DNA from: Streptomyces sp. SID12501
GTDB lineage: Bacteria > Actinomycetota > Actinomycetes > Streptomycetales > Streptomycetaceae
Assembly (NCBI RefSeq): GCF_010550245.1
Contig: NZ_JAAGLU010000016.1
Location: 155,143-219,142, forward strand
DNA: 64,000 nt
Direction of reading: 5' to 3'
Shown here in pieces: positions 60,637 to 64,000 of this stretch; within the stretch, counting starts at the first letter, position 1; each line of letters opens with the position of its first letter. Under the pieces are notes generated by a model. The model did no database searches. It had not been told where the DNA came from and saw only the letters and a list, made by a program, of their open reading frames with translations. Position numbers and translations under genes: made by a program.

Positions 60637-61143
60637 CTACGCCGCGGGCTGCACCAACCACTCCGGCAGCGCGTCGAACTCCCCCTGCCCCAAGGACAGC
60701 AGCATCGCATCCGCAGGCGAAGGCTCGAACGGCAGCCGCAACAGCGGCATCCCTGCCTGCTCCGGAGTCCGGGCCGCCTTACGGTGGTTGTCCTCCGCAC
60801 ACGACGCGACGGTGTTCAGCCAGGAGTCCTGCCCGCCCTGCGCCCGCGGCACCACGTGGTCCACGGTCGTCGCCCGACGACCGCAGTACGCGCACCGGTG
60901 CCGGTCCCGGATCAGCACGCCCCGCCTCGACCACGGAGCTTGTCTTCGGAACGGCACCCGGACATAGCGGCAGAGCCTGATCACACGCGGCGCGGGTATG
61001 TCGACCGCCGCTCCGCGCATACGGATCTCGGGGTGGGCCTGCTCGACAACAGCCTTGTCCTGCAGCACCAGAACGACGGCCCGGTTCAACGTCACCGTCG
61101 ACAGTGGCTCGAAGCTCGCGTTCAGTACCAGCGTGTCCCGCAT
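60637..61143 (-). CDS. HNH endonuclease
   Basis: The protein is 168 aa. RDTLVLNASFEPLSTVTLNR opens it. The HNH motif has CAYCGRRATTVDHVVPRAQGG, then NTVASCAEDNHRKA: zinc Cys pairs CAYC and (A)SC, with His in VDHVVP and NH. ATG 61143 has AGGAGG 8 nt upstream; the alternative GTG three codons earlier overlaps it. These chromosomal HNH proteins in Streptomyces have unknown nucleic-acid targets. Confidence 0.88.
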   Translation of the reverse strand: MRDTLVLNASFEPLSTVTLNRAVVLVLQDKAVVEQAHPEIRMRGAAVDIPAPRVIRLCRYVRVPFRRQAPWSRRGVLIRDRHRCAYCGRRATTVDHVVPRAQGGQDSWLNTVASCAEDNHRKAARTPEQAGMPLLRLPFEPSPADAMLLSLGQGEFDALPEWLVQPAA

Positions 61144-61233
61144 CCAGCCCACCTCCTCTGCTCACAGGCCCACCACATGGCGGGCTTGGATCAACTCTGG
61201 CCGGGCACGCCGAGATGGACAACGCAATAAAAA

Positions 61234-61271
61234 TGCCCGCCTCTGATCACTTCCAAGACCAGAGGCGGGCA
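61234..61271 (-). terminator. Rho-independent terminator for the PEBP gene
   Basis: TGCCCGCCTCTG (61234-61245) pairs with CAGAGGCGGGCA (61260-61271). On the minus strand the stem is followed by TTTTTATT, a classic terminator, starting 16 nt past the PEBP stop. Confidence 0.9.
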
Positions 61272-61286
61272 AACGTGCAATGAACG

Positions 61287-61826
61287 TCAGTCTTCGGCGG
61301 GAACCTCGTACTCACCGACGAGTTGGGCACGCGCGATCGCGTGGAACCGCAGATTGAAACCGACGACCGCGGGCGACACGTCCGCGTCCGGACCCAGTTT
61401 CTCCTGATCCACGGCGTACACCGTGAACACATAGCGGTGCGGACCGTCCCCGGCCGGCGGCGCCGCACCGCCGAAGTCCTTGGTGCCGTAGTCGTTGCGC
61501 ACCTGGACCACGCCTGCGGGCAGCCCCTCGAACTTGCCGCTGCCCGCACCCGCCGGCAACTCCGTCACCGAGGCCGGGATGTCGAACGCGACCCAGTGCC
61601 AGAACCCGCTGCCCGTAGGCGCGTCGGGGTCGTAGCAGGTCACGGCGAAGCTCCTGGTCTCCGGCGGGAACCCCTCCCACCGCAGCTGCGGCGAGGTGTT
61701 TCCGGATGCATGGACCTGAGCGTCCTTGAGCGTCGCACCCGCCTCGACATCCTCACTCGTGACCGTGAACGACGGCACGGGAGGATGGAAGTCGTGCGGC
61801 AGCGGCGGCCTCTTGAGCTCGGTCAC
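61287..61826 (-). CDS. YbhB/YbcL (PEBP) family protein
   Basis: The protein is 179 aa. PEBP motifs: ASGNTSPQLRWEGFPPETRS, VTCYDPDAPTGSGFWHWVAF (DPDAP and the xHW site), GPHRYVFTVYAVDQEKLG. These phosphatidylethanolamine-binding-like proteins bind anionic ligands; the bacterial role is unclear. GTG 61826 has AGGAGGT upstream. Single gene with a clear terminator. Confidence 0.93.
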   Translation of the reverse strand: MTELKRPPLPHDFHPPVPSFTVTSEDVEAGATLKDAQVHASGNTSPQLRWEGFPPETRSFAVTCYDPDAPTGSGFWHWVAFDIPASVTELPAGAGSGKFEGLPAGVVQVRNDYGTKDFGGAAPPAGDGPHRYVFTVYAVDQEKLGPDADVSPAVVGFNLRFHAIARAQLVGEYEVPAED

Positions 61827-61878
61827 CTCGGTACCTCCTGGTGGGATGGGGCCGGATCCGTATCTGTGTCGGACGCTA

Positions 61879-62661
61879 CTAGAACCAGTTGCGCTTGCTG
61901 CCGACCTCGGCCAGCCACTGGTTCAGGTACGCCGCCCAGTCTGTGCCCTGGTAGTCGTGCTGGCCCACCTGGAACGACCGGAAGGTGTCGCTGCCCTCGC
62001 TGAACAGTCCCGGCTTCTTGTCCATCTCCAGCACGACGTCCATCGAGTGCTCGTCAGCTACGAAGGTCAACTCGACCTGGTTCAGGCCCCGGTACTGCGC
62101 CGGAGGGAAGAACTCGACCTCCTGGTAGAAGGGAAGCTTCTGCCGCGTACCGCGAATGTGACCGCGCTCCAGGTCCGCGCTCTTGAAACGGAAGCCCAAC
62201 TGGACGAAGGCGTCCAGGATCGCCTTCTGCGCGGGCAACGGGTGCACGTTGATGGGGTCCAGGTCACCGGAGTCGATGGCACGCGCGATCGCCAGCTCGG
62301 TGGTCACCCCGATGTTCATCCCGCGCAGCGCCTGACCGTCGATCATCGTGACCGGTGTCTCCCACGGGATCTCCAGCCCGAACGGCACGACGTGCACGGC
62401 ACCGGCCTGAACCTCGAAGGCACCGCCCAGCCGCACCTTCGTGAACTCGACGTCCTGCTTGTACTCCTGGTCGCCGCCCTCCACCTCGACCTTGGCCTGG
62501 AGTCCGACGGACAGTCCTTCGATCTGCTGGTTGACGGAACCGCCCTGGATCCGCACCTCACCCTGGACGACACCGCCCGGAACGACGTTGACCTCTGTCA
62601 ACACCGTCTCGACCGAAGCCCCACCGGCACCCAGGCTCGCGAGCAGCTTCTTGAACGCCAT
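61879..62661 (-). CDS. Spo0M (sporulation control protein) family
   Basis: The protein is 260 aa. FKKLLASLGAGGASVETVLT and VNVVPGGVVQGEVRIQGGSV show the arrestin-like beta fold of Spo0M; the C-terminal EHSMDVVLEMDKKPGLFSEG is also typical. Spo0M affects sporulation and membrane processes in Bacillus; the role in Streptomyces is not settled. GGAGAAGGAG precedes ATG 62661. Confidence 0.93.
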   Translation of the reverse strand: MAFKKLLASLGAGGASVETVLTEVNVVPGGVVQGEVRIQGGSVNQQIEGLSVGLQAKVEVEGGDQEYKQDVEFTKVRLGGAFEVQAGAVHVVPFGLEIPWETPVTMIDGQALRGMNIGVTTELAIARAIDSGDLDPINVHPLPAQKAILDAFVQLGFRFKSADLERGHIRGTRQKLPFYQEVEFFPPAQYRGLNQVELTFVADEHSMDVVLEMDKKPGLFSEGSDTFRSFQVGQHDYQGTDWAAYLNQWLAEVGSKRNWF

Positions 62662-62806
62662 GTCTCTCCTTCTCCAGCGATCCTTGCGATCCCTTGATCC
62701 TTAGAAACGCGATCCGACCGTGGCCGGTTCCGTCCTTACCCTGGCAAGGCGGACGCTTCCTGGCCACCCCGTTCGCCGAGACACACCTGTACTACGCTCG
62801 GACGGC

Positions 62807-63448
62807 ATGATCGCGCCCGCTGACCGTACGCCCCTCCCCAGGGAGTTCTTCGACCGGCCGGTACTGGCGGTCGCCCCCGACCTCCTGGGGCGCGTCCTCG
62901 TACACACCACCCCGGACGGTCCGATCGAACTGTGCCTCACAGAGGTAGAGGCGTACGACGGCCCGAACGACCCCGGCTCCCACGCCTATCGCGGCCCCAC
63001 ACCCCGCAACAGCGTGATGTTCGGTCCGCCCGGACATGTGTACGTCTACTTCACCTACGGCATGTGGCACTGCATGAACCTGGTGTGCGGCCCCGAGGGT
63101 GTGGCGAGTGGGGTTCTGCTCCGGGCCGGCGAGATCATCGAGGGCGCCGAGCTCGCCCGCAAACGTCGAATTTCAGCCCGAAACGACAAGGAACTGGCCA
63201 AAGGCCCGGCCCGGCTGGCCACGGCCCTGGGCATCGACAGGGCCCTCGACGGTACGGACGCCTGCGCCTCCGGGGCCTCGCCGATCACGGTCCTGACCGG
63301 CAGCCCCGTCGGCTCCGAGCAGGTGAGCAGTGGTCCACGCACCGGCGTGGCCGGCGACGGGGGCGTTCATCCCTGGCGCTTCTGGATCATCAACGACCTT
63401 ACGGTGAGTCCTTATCGAGCCCATGCGCCCCGTCGCCGCTCAACTTGA
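62807..63448 (+). CDS. DNA-3-methyladenine glycosylase (AAG/MPG family)
   Basis: The protein is 213 aa. AAG motifs: REFFDRPVLAVAPDLLGRVL, EVEAYDGPNDPGSHAYRGPT (catalytic Glu), RNSVMFGPPGHVYVYFTYGM, and ELAKGPARLATALGI. It excises alkylated adenine in base-excision repair. ATG 62807 may be leaderless, with TACTAC 17 nt upstream. The C-terminus ends just before the rrn promoter region. Confidence 0.93.
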   Translation: MIAPADRTPLPREFFDRPVLAVAPDLLGRVLVHTTPDGPIELCLTEVEAYDGPNDPGSHAYRGPTPRNSVMFGPPGHVYVYFTYGMWHCMNLVCGPEGVASGVLLRAGEIIEGAELARKRRISARNDKELAKGPARLATALGIDRALDGTDACASGASPITVLTGSPVGSEQVSSGPRTGVAGDGGVHPWRFWIINDLTVSPYRAHAPRRRST

Positions 63449-63976
63449 CGAGCCCTTGTGGGGGTACGTAATGTAGTCCGAGCCGCTTGACCCGGGTACG
63501 GCGATCGCCTGCAGCCGGAAGTGGCCAACCCACTACCTTCAACTCCCTCTCAGCGGGGGCAATTTCGGCGTGTCTGCATACCGAATTGCGAACCCGCGGA
63601 ACTCGATTATGAGTTACCGAGAGAAGCGGCTAACGTAGTGAATGTCGAAAGGCCGACGGGCGAAAGCCGGAAAGCTTGAGGCAATCCCGCCGACAGGGAA
63701 TCGGATACGGAAACGGTCTGGTAGAGTCGGAAACGCAAGACCGAAGGGAAAGCCCGGAGGAAAGCCCGAGAGGGTGAGTACGAAGGAAGCGTCCGTTCCT
63801 TGAGAACTCAACAGCGTGCCAAAAATCAACGCCAAGTTTGTTGATACCCCGTCTCTCCCGTTCGGGAGGACGAGGTTCCTTTGAAGTAGTAAACACAGCG
63901 AGGACGCTGTGAACGGTCGGGCTTATTCCGCTTGACTGTTCCGCTCTCGTGGTGTGACCCGATTACGGGTTGACAT
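63445..63976 (+). promoter_or_regulatory. rRNA operon promoter and leader region
   Basis: A first promoter has TTGACG (63445-63450), 18 nt, TAATGT (63469-63474). A second may be TTGCGA (63586-63591), 16 nt, TATGAG (63608-63613). TAGAGT at 63722-63727 resembles a known Streptomyces rrn -10 box. Downstream, TTGAGAACTCAACAGCGTGC (63800 on) is the typical leader sequence, with stems near 63853-63876 that would take part in 16S processing. No gene is present. Confidence 0.75.
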
Positions 63977-64000
63977 TCACGGAGAGTTTGATCCTGGCTC
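63977..64000 (+). rRNA. 16S rRNA, first 24 nt (continues beyond window)
   Basis: TCACGGAGAGTTTGATCCTG is the mature 5' end of Streptomyces 16S rRNA, containing the universal 27F site AGAGTTTGATCCTGGCTC. The gene continues out of the window on the plus strand. Confidence 0.95.

Overview
The window looks like a chromosomal core segment of a Streptomyces (or very close actinomycete). Evidence: very high GC with strong G/C bias at third codon positions, many GTG starts, Streptomyces-type families (chaplins, streptophobe protein, SGM_5486-type 38-aa peptide, DUF3099, the Asp23/AmaP cluster), and typical Streptomyces intergenic repeats. It ends at the first bases of a 16S rRNA gene preceded by an rrn-type leader. 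All identifications come from reading the sequence and from family knowledge; no search was run.

Layout. 1-5.7 kb: end of an alpha/beta hydrolase gene, a large hypothetical, a VOC protein, a zinc metallopeptidase and an ABC-F ATPase. 6.1-10 kb: a small HTH protein, a crotonase-like protein and a five-gene Asp23/Gls24-AmaP envelope-stress cluster. 10-14.3 kb: a DUF6891-like gene whose tail may be frameshifted, a GntR/YtrA-type regulator with its membrane partner behind two matching operators, and a CASTOR/POLLUX-like channel. 14.4-18 kb: an SDR, a GH15 enzyme and SURF1. 18.2-24.3 kb: an accessory island of about 6.06 kb that splits a conserved small Cys-rich gene in two. 24.4-46.4 kb: housekeeping genes (DEDDh exonuclease with BRCT, sterol desaturase, lysoplasmalogenase, CopD, subtilisin, DUF485-ActP, MoaA, TyrS, TldD/TldE pair, FabG-FabI, FadR-type regulator with a CynX-type MFS, SixA, SerB). 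46.5-64 kb: streptophobe protein, FHA-ABC exporter, SLT lytic protein with a structured leader, QueA-like protein with an SDR, a GAF kinase/response regulator pair, two cysteine-less chaplins, an ABC ATPase, NfeD-SPFH, HNH nuclease, PEBP, Spo0M, alkyladenine glycosylase and the rrn promoter region.

The island is the most interesting part. The host gene's first 22 codons lie on the minus strand at 24274-24341 and its last 55 codons plus stop on the minus strand at 18043-18210. Joining them restores a full frame with only a shared AC dinucleotide at the junction. The island carries its own intact homologue in the opposite orientation; a 104-nt block matches the broken host copy at 103 positions while the flanks diverge. 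It also holds a translationally coupled operon of two lipoproteins and a five-helix membrane protein (unknown function), an excalibur-domain exported protein, a two-domain hypothetical, a perfect 51-nt palindrome and two decayed transposase fragments. No integrase gene is visible.

Regulatory signals read directly include perfect palindromes at 774-800, 25495-25513 and 30615-30628 (the last CRP-like, upstream of the acetate permease operon), paired 30-nt operators at 12227-12296, and several stem-loop terminators between convergent genes.
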